Shown here in pieces: positions 9,910-20,918 of a stretch of DNA of 46,534 bases. The stretch spans positions 1 to 46,534 of the forward strand of contig JAJOHG010000200.1 in assembly GCA_021029095.1 (NCBI GenBank). The letters are read 5' to 3'. The notes under the pieces are model-generated. The model was not told the DNA's origin. It searched no databases and saw nothing but the letters and a program-made list of their open reading frames with translations. Every line of letters starts with the position of its first letter. Position 1 is the stretch's first letter. The DNA comes from Phellopilus nigrolimitatus (Eukaryota > Basidiomycota > Agaricomycetes > Hymenochaetales > Hymenochaetaceae). The position numbers and the translations under genes were made by a program.

Positions 9910-9918
9910 GGGGAGGAG
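9910..9918 (+). other. Polypurine tract of the retrotransposon
   Basis: GGGGAGGAG immediately before the TG of the right LTR, the expected position for the plus-strand primer. Confidence 0.8.
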
Positions 9919-10133
9919 TGTAACCTCCCGGTCACGACCGCCGATCATTCTTAGATAATCCTTCCCTTTTCGTAACGTAGTTAAATGCGCGCGCATCGTA
10001 ATTCGAGTTTCAACTTCTCTCACTCGAATTACAGGTAGGCGCCAAAACACTGTATTACTAGGAACTTCTCTCACTCGAATTACAGATTCTTCTCCTGTCT
10101 GTTTTTAGTGTTCACACCTCTCGGTGTGTTCCA
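9919..10133 (+). repeat. Right LTR
   Basis: 215 bp, identical by eye to 104-318, followed by the second CACAT target copy at 10134-10138. Confidence 0.95.
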
Positions 10134-10138
10134 CACAT

Positions 10139-10930
10139 CTCAACGAGTTTCACACTTCAAGCGGAAGGAAATACCAAAAGACCTGCCACCCTTCTTCTCA
10201 AACCCAGCCATCGCAAATAACGCACATATCAAAAGAAAAAAAGTCTTGAACGATCATAAGTTCTCGAGATAATCGGGATGGGATTCGCCTACGGCTTAAT
10301 AAGGGTGCTCGACCGCCGACGGAACTGTATACTCTGAGCGAATTTCATGTCTCGCGTAAGAGAGCGGGTAAGGCAAATTTAACAGTGCTCCGTTTCCCCC
10401 GCCTTTCCTGAATCCTTACCCTTTGGAGGCACGTCGGAGGCACCAATGGAGGTGGCACATGAAATCTGCAACTTGCACGTCGGGGAAAGTATTATGTTCA
10501 GAAATAACGTTGCGCACTGCTTTCTGGAGTTTTGTGAAATGCCGAAGTACAGACATGCTAATGGCGCTACGTGATCGTAGTTCGTTTCAAGGATGATTAG
10601 AGGTTGACCTCCCGCAGATTCGAGGTGGCTATGCAGTGGACCAGTGCGGATCAGCGTTGAGTAATCACGGATCATTGCATTCCGATCACCCGCCGCGCGC
10701 ATGCATGCATGACTTGAAACGCGGCGGGGCATCGGGCGAGGCATCGGGCGAGGCGGGCATCAATTGTATTGATCTCCGCCGCACGGCGACTTGGCGCTTG
10801 AGCATAGCCGACATCGTGTGCCAGCTGGCAACGTAGCACATGTTCGGCAGTGTCAGCATCACTTCATGATATTTTCCTTATAACCCCTCCTTGGGTCTGC
10901 ACCACCACCATTGACCGCCCAGTCTGAAGC
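10139..10930. other. Spacer upstream of the chitinase
   Basis: About 790 bp holding the host flank and the chitinase promoter. A minus-strand open frame at 10379-10744 has no recognisable similarity and I do not call it. I see no clear TATA box. Confidence 0.4.
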
Positions 10931-12653
10931 ATGCGTACATTCCTTCCCTCTGCGCTCCTTTCCAGCGCACTCGCCTGCAGTGCATATGCTGCCCATGGTT
11001 TTGACAGCTTTGCTCGCGGTCACAGCGAACGTAGCGCCGTCTCCGTGAATATAAGCACTGTCGAAATGGTTGCGACCGCCTGGTACGCCGGCTGGCACGC
11101 CGACGACTTCCCGCTCGACGCCGTTAGCTGGGACAAGTACACCATGATGACCTACTCTTTCGGGTGTGTTTCTCTCCTCTTTTCTCTATATTTTCGGATC
11201 CTGAGAGATATTATGCAGTATTACAGTGGATGACCCCTCGACGATCGCGCTCAACGATTCCGACGTCGAGCTGCTTCCCAAGTTCGTTGCTCAGGCACAC
11301 GATAATGTAAGTCAAGCTTTCATCCTTTATTGGTGCTTTTTCTCCCTTTTGTCTTCATGCGTTCTTTGACTTCTCGTCTCGTGGGGTTTGTTTTCGTTCT
11401 TTTTTCGTATGCGATCTTGGAAACTTTATCCCGGACAAGTCGGCCTGCTTCGCCGTTGCATGGGATTTTTTTTCGAGTACATCAGCCCTGCATCGTTGAA
11501 TATTAATCCGAAATAAACTTAGATCATAATATCTTGCTTCTTAACTCTCTGGATTGATGTAGTGTCTTCGTCATACTTTTCTGTCTAACAAAACCTCATA
11601 GGATGTGAAAGCGGCTCTGTCGATCGGCGGTTGGACCGGCGCACGCTTCTACTCGACGAACGTCGGCAACGAGGCCAATCGCACACAGTTCGTCAAGGCC
11701 GTCACTGACCTCGCGGACAAGTACAACCTAGACGGGATCGATTTCGAGTGCGCGTCTTTGTTTTTCACAATATGATTACAGTTCGAACGCTGACCGTCTG
11801 CTGGTGTAGTTGGGAATACCCCGGAAAGCAGGGCATCGGATGTAATACCATCTCGCCGAACGACACCTCCAATTTTCTCGCCTTCCTCCAAGCGCTCCGC
11901 GCGACGCCCACCGGGTCTAAGCTTATCCTTAGCGCCGCCACCTCCATCACCCCCTTTTACAATGCCAGCGGTGTCCCCTCTTCCGACGTGTCCCCCTTCG
12001 CCGAGGTGCTTGACTTCATCGAGGTAATGAACTACGATATTTGGGGTTCCTGGAGCGCCGGCGTCGGTCCAAATGCGCCGCTCAACGACACGTGCGCCGC
12101 CACGGCGGACCAACAGGGGAGCGCCGTCAGTGCAGTGAAGGCATGGACTGCCGCGGGGATGCCCGTCTCGAAGATTGTGCTCGGCGTGCCCTCGTATGGC
12201 CACTCCTTCAGTGTGAACACAACGAGCGCGTTCGCCCACGGGAGCACGACTGCGCTTGCGGCGTACCCACCGTTCAATGCGAGTGCACACCCCGCGGGCG
12301 ACGCGTGGGATGACCCGCCGGAGGTAGATGTTTGCGGCGTATTAGAACCGCGGGCCGGGGAGTGGTACTTCCGCGGGCTCGTCGCAGGCGGGTGGCTCGA
12401 TGCAAATGGCAGCGTTGCGCAGGGCGTTCCGAGCCGCTTTGACGTATGCAGCCAGACGGCGTACGTGTACAATGCAACCTCGGAGGTCATGGTTTCGTAC
12501 GACAGCCCAGAGTCATTCACCGCGAAGGGGGAATTCATCAAGAACACTGGCCTGCGCGGGTTCGCCATCTGGGAGGCTGGCGGAGACAGCAACGACACAT
12601 TACTGGATGCGATCCGCGGTGGTGTCGGACTCGATGACTGCGATGACTGGTAG
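10931..12653 (+). CDS. Secreted GH18 chitinase
   Basis: Four exons: 10931-11165, 11227-11306, 11602-11747, 11810-12653, giving 434 aa in frame. An N-terminal signal peptide (MRTFLPSALLSSALACSAYA) predicts secretion. The TIM-barrel motifs of glycoside hydrolase family 18 follow: the SIGGWTG-type strand as LSIGGWTGARF, the catalytic DxxDxDxE as DGIDFDWEYPG with the acid Glu present, then FIEVMNYDIWG and FAIWEAGGD. It should cleave beta-1,4-GlcNAc chains, in cell-wall remodelling or attack on other fungi. Intron 3 splits the catalytic motif between the DF and WEYP parts. Intron 1 uses a GTGTTT donor, chosen because it alone keeps frame; intron 2 is long (295 nt) and could hide a small exon. No carbohydrate-binding module or GPI signal is visible. 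Convergent with EMC1. Confidence 0.9.
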
Positions 12654-13468
12654 CGAGGTGTATGTGCATTGAAGTTCATTTCTTTCCATCGTCTCTTGCT
12701 GTTATCTTTCACGATTCATCTTCTTCGCACGGACTTTCCGGCTCTCGTTCTCCACCATTGTCGACCTGCATTCTCAGCACTATCTCGCATATTATCAGCT
12801 TGCTCGGCCGCTGCCGCTCTTTTTGCATTATCGTTCTCGTTATCTGCATAGTTTACTTTACCTATTGATCAGTTACACAATAACTATTTATCGCATGCAG
12901 TTATTACAATAACTGTATAGGATTAGATGGTGGATAATGAACCGCTCGATGCAGAAATGCTTTTCTTTATTAAAGAAAACGGCAATTCCGTGTGCCGGAG
13001 GCAGCAGCTCAACCCGAGCTCACACGGGAAAGAAGGACCCTTATTATTAGGTGTACATGAACGCCAGGTTACACCTGAAATTTTTGCGAAGCGTGCTCTT
13101 ACTTTTATGGACCAAAATTATAACTGATGCCCGTTTGTCTGCACAAGAATAATATTCTCTGGAAGGTGAATATGCTTAAACTACGCTGGCTTGTACTGTG
13201 TATAGACGCATCGCGAATGCCTTTGACCTTACAATTACACGAGTCGCGCTCCTGCTTGCTTACTTTCCTGTCTATGACGCTAGACATATCAAAGATGCCC
13301 TTAACTCCAACAGAAGGGGACCAATAGAGAAACGCAAAAATAAGTACCATGTGTTGCGTAGCATGAAAAAATCATAACCACGACTTGCCCTATCTACCAG
13401 TTTGCCTGGTCCGACGAATCCGTTACGGTCTTCAGTTACTGTACAAACGATCATGCACTCTATAGAGC
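12654..13468. other. Convergent intergenic region, chitinase and EMC1 3' ends
   Basis: Tail-to-tail spacer of 815 bp containing both 3' UTRs. It is pyrimidine-rich after the chitinase stop. No gene is seen. Confidence 0.5.
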
Positions 13469-16400
13469 CTAGTACCACTGCTCTCTTAGCCGTTTTCGGC
13501 GGACCATCGGTCCTGTGACGGCGATCGCTACCGACAGCGCGGCGATCGTGAGCACAAGCTGCACCTTGTTGAAGTTCTCGTTGAGCACGTCGAACGTCCC
13601 TGACGGTGCGACACGCGACGAGAAGAGGTCCAGCCCGTACGCAAAGATAAGGGACGTTGATTCGAGTAGCGCTGGCGAGGCAATGACCTTATGCACATTC
13701 GCGACCTGCAGCATAGAGTGTAAATTTTCAGTGCGTTGACGGAAGGAAGAAAGAAATAAGGACACGGACGCGATAGCTATGTGAGATGACGCGGCGCGGA
13801 TCCTCCGGAATAAGTGGATCATATTGGATGAGTCCCTCCTCCTGCTCCTCCGCTGTGACCTTCCGCTTCGGACGGCGCGGATCGAGCAGCCGACGCGGGA
13901 CCCACTGGATCTGGCCACGTTCATTTGCAACTATGATTCGATTCGAAAGGAAAAAGAAAGGTCAGACAAAAGCAACTGGATGCTTTTCTGATTCATCAGC
14001 GGATGTACGCACCAATGAGATCTTTCGTTGTGATGCCAAACTTTGTTGTTGTAATACTGAGAGCAGTAACGCCAAGTGGGAGCATGTACGTCTGCTCGTA
14101 CACCGAAACTTCGGCGCTTTTGTTAAAGTAGATGGACGACTCAGAGCTATTTCAGGAAATCGGAAAGTTAAGTCGACAATCGTTAATCGCACCCAGATTA
14201 AATTTGACAATCCGCGCACCTTCTCGTCTTGTCGTTCACCCCACTGCCTTCGTACAGCTCCACGGAGACAACACGGTGACCCTTGGCTTGGACGGGTGTC
14301 ACGAGGTCCTCGTCGTAGTATGTATACAACAACCAGTTCTCCGTGAGCACTGCATGCACATTACACGCGCCTCCTGCAGAGGATACGACTGCATGATAGA
14401 CGACCGTGCCCTTCGCACCATCCACGAGGTAAACGCCGCATACAGGGGCACGTCCCTCCCCTCTCTGGGCAATCGTAAGATATCCCACCAGGCGCGGGTT
14501 GAGGTACTTGTACAGTGTGCTCCGGTCGCCGAGGACCTTGCCAAGCGATGCGACGGGCTCCTCAGCATGCTGTTTAAATGTCTGAAGGACTGTCTCGCCC
14601 GGCGGGAACAAAGTTGCCCAAGTGGAATGTGCAATGAATTTTCCGGTGAACACGGGCTCAGGAAGAATCTGGTGCCCAAGCAGGCGACCAGGCGCGAGTA
14701 GCGGAAAATTTAATTTGGGAGAATGTGTCTGGAAGGATTGGCGTGTCTCATCCGTCTCAGGGAATAGGTAGATCTGACCATCATGGTGGCACATTGCTCA
14801 AGTGTAAGCCCAAGACTAATAATAGGGACGTAGGACGCCGCACCTGCAAAAACTTGTCGATGAGGACAACCGTCTTGTTCTCCCCAGACAACATGAAGGC
14901 GTCCAGAATCTCTCCACTAACAATATCGACACCTTGTAGCATTTCTCCAGTCGGAGACTTGCCCTGCGCATCCTCACCCGTGAGTGCTTCGATGTGGAAT
15001 ATAACAGTGTCCACAAGCTCCTATTAATTACCTCACTCAGCTCATATTTTCGAAGCTAATAGAGAGGTAACACACATTGTCCGCGACACGCTGCGTGACG
15101 AGCACGACCTGTGGCGAATCTCCGCCTGCATCGCCCACTGTGCGCGGCACAAACAGCTTCAATGGGACATGCTTTCCACCGACGGCTGCCGCCCAGCCGA
15201 GGCCGAGGATGCGGCGCCACTCTATCGCGCCGCTGCCCGAGTTAATCCCGTACACGACGCCGCGCCGAGTAGCCGCAACAATAATCTTTCGGAAGCCGAA
15301 CTCGTCGCGGGCGAGCGCGTCAGCAGAGTCAAGAGACGCCGCGGCGGAGGTGGAAACGGATGCGTAGGAACCAGTGGCAAAGCGCCGGGCAAAGTTGAGG
15401 AGGTATGTTGGCAGGCCCTGCAAGGGGAGAACAAAAAGAAAGAATAGCCTTTTGGTTTTAGTAAATCACATGACATTAAACGGAAATGATTACCTTGGCA
15501 TCAGTCAATTGACGATGTACACGATCGATGAAGGATTCGATTTCTTCGTTGACGTGGGCTGAGGCGGTCTTGGGCTCAGGCAACTCGACGAACTCCGCGA
15601 GCGCAATCTCCGAAAGGGCTTCCTCTCGCGTCCATTGCGCACGATCGTACTGCCACAGCTGCACCGCGCCTGTGCTTGTCGTCAGAACGAAGCGCCCAAT
15701 GACAACGTTTTCGGACGGGTTCGCCGCATCGAGAGCAGCCTGTAGTGAGAACGATCTGCGTTAGTCATTCCAAGAAAACGGTATATCAAGTCAGAAAACA
15801 GACGGACGTGTGTGATTATCCCATGTGTGTTAGTCTCAAAGGGGAATGTGTAGCCTCGCACAAGCCCGGTTCCATTTGCAGAATGGGCGGCATATATATG
15901 GGCCGAGGCGATCTTCGTGCTCGTGAGTTAGCTATCTACGAATAATAGCTCAGAAAAATGAAAGCCTACTCCGAGAGCATGTGACCAATATACCCTCCCA
16001 ATGTACGGATTATTTTCCTTGTCTAGTCCACCGGTATAAAACGACTCCGTATACCGATCTGAAGTAGCCTTGCGCACGATATAAGTACTTATGCGTGAGA
16101 TCATTCAGTCAATGAACTCACCGACTCAGAGAATTCCCAGACTAAGCTTATTCCCTTACTGTCTTTGTCCGTTTTCATCGCCAGCCCGGCCCCATTGCTC
16201 CTGAGCGCGACAAACTGGCCTCTTTCGTTCAGCCCGATGTTTAAAATTGATTTGTACGTTGCGCCCTTCATGACTTTTGGCTTCTCGGCGAGAGTGGGCG
16301 TTAGCGAGACGAAGTGCATGTGCCCCTGTTCAAGCCAGATGATATGCGGCGTGCTGTCGTCATCAGACACATCGGAGAGGACGAGGAAGTCCGTGAGTCC

Positions 16401-17328
16401 GTTGTGTATGCTACTCGGGAAATGCGCGCTTGCGATGACTTCTCCAGACTCGGCGGAAAGAGCGGTGACATGAAGCTGGTACGACGCGAAGGATTTGGCG
16501 AGGCCGACAATGAACACGGTTGACGGCGTGCGCGCCATGCGGGAATAAACGACAGACGAACTGGTTAAAATTATCATGTTTCATATGAGCATAACGAAAG
16601 AAAAATGAAGGACGCTTACGCCTTGTCGGGGGATGTCCACTCCCATCGCGTACGCCCGGACAACGCGTCTATGCGCCGTAGGGCATGCCCATTCGTAAGC
16701 GCGAATATATCTGCCGTAGGGCTCAGCGTGGTGTCATTCTTCTCCACGAATGCAATGTGAGATCCTAGGTCGCTCGGCTCAAACAAATGGCCCTCCGATG
16801 GCTTATGCAGACGCTGCTCAGCGATCAAGTCTCCTTTCTGAGTATCAAAAGCGCGGAAATTTGCTCCTCCGGGTCCTGAAAGCGCTACAACAACTGCGAA
16901 GGAAAAGTCATGAGAATACAGAGAAGGAAAACCTGCTTTGTTAATCACACACCATTTCCTAAGGCGCGGAAGCTGACGACAGAATCTGTCGCTTCGAATA
17001 CGTATCTCCAGACTAAATAATTCAATGGTTTAGCGAGGTCCAATGTTTTCGTAAATATAAAATACGCACCGACGTCGCCCTTCACCGGATCTAAAGCAGC
17101 TAACACGTTCGAGCTCGTTGTTGTCAGAATGACACTCTGTGTGGATTTTTTAGACGAGCCGGTGCTAAAGCGATGGAACGTCGGCGAGAGACTTTGCGAG
17201 TGGGTGATCGGGACGCCGACAAGGGGCTTGTGCCAGTCGACGACGCCTGCTTCGGAGGCATGGAGTGCGAGGGAAAGCGGGAGAAGCCCGAGAGCGACGA
17301 CAAGCCAAGCACGAAGGAGCGAGACCAT
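13469..17328 (-). CDS. EMC1: ER membrane protein complex subunit 1
   Basis: Thirteen exons on the minus strand: 17328-17070, 17012-16953, 16893-16620, 16560-16122, 16068-15970, 15912-15808, 15739-15494, 15417-15076, 15020-14844, 14773-14220, 14146-14013, 13930-13770, 13705-13469; all phases agree, giving 1028 aa. It starts with a signal peptide (MVSLLRAWLVVALGLLPLSL), then the EMC1 N-terminus GVVDWHKPLVGVP and a PQQ-like beta-propeller. Next come ALLESTSLIFAYGLDLF and SGTFDVLNENFNKVQL, conserved in the C-terminal EMC1 domain. One transmembrane helix (VLTIAALSVAIAVTG) and the basic tail RRKRLREQWY end the protein. The EMC inserts tail-anchored and polytopic proteins into the ER; EMC1 is its large lumenal scaffold. 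Introns 6 and 12 use GTCCGT donors. Confidence 0.93.
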
Positions 17329-17658
17329 GTGCAGATTGGAACTTAGTTGTATATTTTATACTTCAACTGCAGGTGTCCGCGGTTATTTCCGAGTCTCGTA
17401 GACGTACGTTAGAGAAGAACACGTACGATGACCGTCGTGCATCAAGTTTGCCAAACAACGTAGACTATGTACCTGAAACGACAGAAAGGCAATAGCAGTG
17501 AATAAGCTACGCCGGTGATGGCGAACGTCAGCAAGTCTGAGCGGTGACACGGTGCCGAGCGCGCTGGAGGACGAGCGCGTCGACCACGTGGCGAAGAAAT
17601 AAATGAAGCCTTTCTCACGAATACTTTTAGTATAAGTACTATCGATTCGCCTGGGCTT
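17329..17658. promoter_or_regulatory. EMC1 upstream region
   Basis: About 330 bp upstream of the EMC1 start, presumably its promoter. No defined element was recognised. Confidence 0.35.
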
Positions 17659-17659
17659 A

Positions 17660-17780
17660 CTTACCATCGACTCGGACGAAATGTATGACTTTATGGGCGA
17701 CGAAGATGACGACAGACTAAGCCTGTCTCTATCGCTCACTACGCAGTCCGTGCACACAGACGGTGGGGAGTCTGATCAAG
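17660..17780 (+). pseudogene. Diverged copy of the YAE1 5' end
   Basis: ATG at 17681 opens MYDFMGDEDDDRLSLSL, followed by TTQSVHTDGGESD. Intact YAE1 at 19752 opens MYDLMDNEDDGFNG and continues FTQPIQSEGED. The bases around the two ATGs also correspond (ACCATCG before each start). The similarity stops where the MITE begins (17787) and no second exon follows, so I read it as a truncated duplicate of the first YAE1 exon and its leader. Chance resemblance of acidic N-termini is the alternative. Confidence 0.5.
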
Positions 17781-17786
17781 ACATTA

Positions 17787-18369
17787 GAGGTCTTTTGCTA
17801 TCAATCAGAGGCCTAGTATCAATCCGAGGCTGCACTCGTATCAATCAGACCTTGCTCGCTTAGCAGGCCCTGTGCCGGGCTTCGATATCTCGGCATATCC
17901 TAAAATAGGTTGCATTAATAATCATGGAAAGTTCGACACCTCAGCGCACTGCACAGCGTAACACGATGTAACACCTACCATAAAAATTAGTCTTGCGCCA
18001 CCAAAGTGTCCTCTAGGAGTTGCAAACACCAAATGAGGCATTTACTAGTCATTTAATCGTCATGGTCATAATTCTAAGCTAATAATTTAACGGAGGACAA
18101 GCAAAGGTGTATAAAATGTGCTATGTAAGCGATCGGCTCCGCTGAAAATAGAAATTCCGACTCGTTTTCTCCGTTTTAGGCAGCATCGATCGATTACCTC
18201 TGTAGATCGATCCGATGCGTGACAAGCTCGCTAGCTGTTGTGCCGAGTCGGCCATCTTCTCGGCCATGCATTAGTCACTGCTTCTCACGCCATTCGCTTA
18301 TTTTCATTCCGAGGAACGTTCGTTTTCAATCCGAGCTAATCGCACCTCGGATTGAAAGCAAAAGACCTC
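17787..18369. mobile_element. TA-flanked MITE (Tc1/mariner-like)
   Basis: 583-bp element with terminal inverted repeats GAGGTCTTTTGCTATCAATC on the left and its near-identical complement on the right (about 25 bp, two mismatches). It is flanked by TA on both sides (17785-17786 and 18370-18371), the signature of Tc1/mariner transposition. Subterminal repeats TATCAATCMGAGG occur three times near the left end, with related copies near the right. No coding capacity. Confidence 0.75.
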
Positions 18370-18460
18370 TAATACTGTGCGTCTATGCAACTCTACTATT
18401 TTCGGTCTCGCTAAATAAACACCCGTAAAGACTGTACGCCGCGGGAGAGCCCTTGTAGAG

Positions 18461-19404
18461 ATGGAGTCGAGAATGAAATCCACAATGGTGAGCAACATGC
18501 TTCAGTACCTCGCATTTCATTTATGTACCATGCACAAACGTCTACTGTACTCAGCCCAGACACTTGAAGATTAGTGGCACGAACGTCTCAATAACATTAT
18601 CGGACGGCAGCGGTACAATGCGACCGCGAGTAATTGGAGAAAATCGTGATGATACAGGTTGCCACTACAAGGCGACGGACAAGACCAGCGAGAGCTGGCG
18701 TGAAAAAATAGCCACTTGCCTCGTTCATGAGGGCCCGTGGAGTCCGCTCTATGCAGACTGTGAGTGGATGAGCCGCCGTTGATCAATCAATGCTCTAACA
18801 AGTCCACTCAAAGCCTCTTATACACGCTACACATTGAAAAATTTCCCGAAGGGATACGAACTGTATTCGCATCGAAGGGATGGAGAAAATGGACGTGTTG
18901 ATCACTATCTGTATGGTGCGTAACTTGATTATGGACTTCTGTGAAGCCTAGATTCTAATTTAGGTGAGATGGCTTAGGTTCAACGTCCCCGGGTTGTCGG
19001 ATATTCAGCTCCCCTCTGGTGTGTGCCGGGCTATTACCACCCAATTTTACCTTTCCCCCTCTTCCCTTCACCTCCTCTCCTACTTTAGCTCATTTGTCAC
19101 TTTGTTTCAATAGGAGTTTGTACTTCACGCGAAATGGCTTGCGTTCGGCGCCCTAAAAGACTCTTGTGGTCGTTCCCTCTGCGGGTGCCAATACTGTTCA
19201 GGGAAATCCCAAACAGAAATATCTGCACGATTGAAGGAGAGGACAGAACACTTAGGACCGCGAAGCAGTTCTCCTGGGCACAAACGACCTCGCAAAAAGG
19301 AAGGCGCAGCTACTGCGAACAGGCGTACGAGTGCAAGTATCAATCGTGGTAAAACTATTGAGCTCTCCGACTTCGATGATGAAATTATCGAATTCTCCGA
19401 CTAG
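18461..19404 (+). CDS. Small Clr2-like (cryptic loci regulator) domain protein
   Basis: Five exons: 18461-18487, 18555-18759, 18814-18915, 18978-19018, 19114-19404, giving 221 aa with every junction in phase. The assembled protein has ITLSDGSGTMRP and SESWREKIATCL, then YTLKNFPKGYELYSHRRDG, YLYG, FSSPLEFVLHAKWLAFGAL and a cysteine cluster CGCQYCSGK. This order resembles the Clr2 domain proteins of basidiomycetes, related to fission yeast Clr2, part of the SHREC silencing complex. The tail is basic then acidic (KRPRKK; ELSDFDDEIIEFSD). The 27-nt first exon and the 41-nt fourth exon make it invisible as one open frame. It starts about 90 bp after the MITE, so the promoter may lie partly in the MITE. 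The family call is from motif memory. Confidence 0.65.
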
Positions 19405-19751
19405 ACGGATTCGACTCCTTCCTCCCTTCGACGGAGATTATATTTGGAGACCTATCGGACCGTTCGAAACTCGTCTTCAGTTCTTCTTTCTCTGTGTACA
19501 CCTCTCGCTATGCAAACTCGTTTTAAATGTAAATGTATGATGTATCTTTGTATATGTACTTTGTATGGATTTCAATTGTGTCGACGAAAGGCGTCCAAAT
19601 TATGTAGAAGATAGGTATGGTATAAGTATGGCATGTGTAGCGTGCTAAGCGTGCTAACTTTAAGTAACAAAACATTCTTGCTTTATTAGACTTGATACAT
19701 ACATCCACAACCCAGTCCATCGAATCCTTTACTTTGCTCACCATCGGCAAA

Positions 19752-20389
19752 ATGTACGACTTAATGGACAACGAAGACGACGGCTTCAACGGCATAGCAG
19801 AGTTTACGCAGCCCATACAATCGGAGGGCGAGGATGCCGCTTCCCGCGAATGGTCGCGCATGTCCGACCAATTCACCAGCGTGTGTATATGCGCTCTACA
19901 TCCGCTCCCGCTTGACTAAACGCCCTAAAGGCTGGTTATCGAGAAGGCATTACCGCGGGCAAGGAGTCTGCGCTGCAGGGCGGGTTCGATAGGGGTTTCG
20001 CTGACATTGGCGCGCCCGTCGGTCGGCATGTCGGGAACCTGCGCGGCCTCGCTGCAGGTCTTCTCTCGTTCCTAGACTCGTCGCGCCATCAATGCGCGCA
20101 AGCATGCGAGACGGGCTCTCTCCCGTTGCACGACGATCTACGAAGCATCGTCGAACGCTTGTCTCGCATACGCTTTGCAGATCTCGAGCCGCCCGATACA
20201 GAGGCGCTCGAGCATGCACTTGAGCATTCGAAAAACGACAACGGCGACCCGCGCGTGCAAGTGAATGTGGATACCAAAGCCGACCGTAGTGGCCTCTCAG
20301 AGCTAACGCATCTCCGCGAAAATCTGGCAGAAATCGTAAAGAGACTTGGTCTAGATGTTGTCTTCGACGTGCCTACTTGCTTAGTCTAA
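19752..20389 (+). CDS. YAE1: Yae1-domain protein
   Basis: Two exons, 19752-19880 and 19931-20389, giving 195 aa. The second exon opens with the deca-GX3 type repeat GYREGITAGKESALQGGF and continues GFADIGAPVGRHVGNLRG, the hallmark of the Yae1/Lto1 family. With Lto1, Yae1 recruits the Fe-S cluster machinery to the ABC protein Rli1/ABCE1, needed for ribosome recycling. The acidic N-terminus (MYDLMDNEDDGFNG) is typical. The C-terminal 90 residues are family-variable. Intron of 50 nt with GTGTGT donor and a CTGAC-like branch motif. Lto1 is the alternative assignment, as both share the repeat, but the length favours Yae1. Confidence 0.85.
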
Positions 20390-20918
20390 CCGATCCTGGG
20401 TATGTCCTTTGGACGTATCGCTGGTTAGAGAAATGTACGTACGCTAAGAATGTCATAGCGCATTTTTAGGAACTATTTATGAGATTCTTCTTTTAGTGGA
20501 GAAGGACAGAGACGGCCGGAAATTTTACCCTCTCAATTGATCAACTCGATTATAAGGTGGTCTGCGGATTTCAACATCCGTTGGAGAGCATGCTCGAGTT
20601 GTAAGTCAACCATCCCAGTTCTATACGCATTAATTCAAGCCAAGTTCAAGACCCTACTCGTTGATTCAGACCACTGGCGATTGTTCTGAAATCGCAGTTG
20701 TATCATCGGCACGAGGACTTGCAGGTGCTTCGGTAATTCAGGCCAAATGTGCGTGACTAGAATCCCTCGAATGAAAGAATGCGTATCATCAACTTCACTA
20801 AAACTAATTGTACACAATGACAACGGTTTCATGTAATACACTAACAAAATTCAAGATACATAGAAATACATATTCGCATTCTTATTCAAATTTTTACTAT
20901 TTCTCCTCTTGTCGCAAC
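20390..20918. other. Spacer between YAE1 and the Argonaute relic
   Basis: About 530 bp of AT-rich sequence holding the YAE1 3' region. Nothing recognisable. Confidence 0.4.

Larger units (their letters stand above)
104..10133 (+). mobile_element. Ty3/gypsy LTR retrotransposon (chromovirus), with nested insertion
   Basis: Complete element bounded by two LTRs of 215 bp (104-318 and 9919-10133) that I read as identical, each starting TG and ending CA. A 5-bp target duplication, CACAT, sits at 99-103 and 10134-10138. Order inside: gag, protease, reverse transcriptase, RNase H, integrase, then a C-terminal chromodomain, which places it in the chromovirus lineage. A polypurine tract abuts the right LTR. 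Without the nested insertion (4544-9025) the element would be about 5.5 kb, a normal size for fungal chromoviruses. LTR identity implies recent insertion, yet the copy is already broken twice: a TGA at 3808-3810 and the nested element in the integrase. Confidence 0.95.

Noticed and set aside
10379..10744. Minus-strand 121-aa frame upstream of the chitinase
   Set aside because: No recognisable domain, mixed composition, and it lies in the likely promoter.
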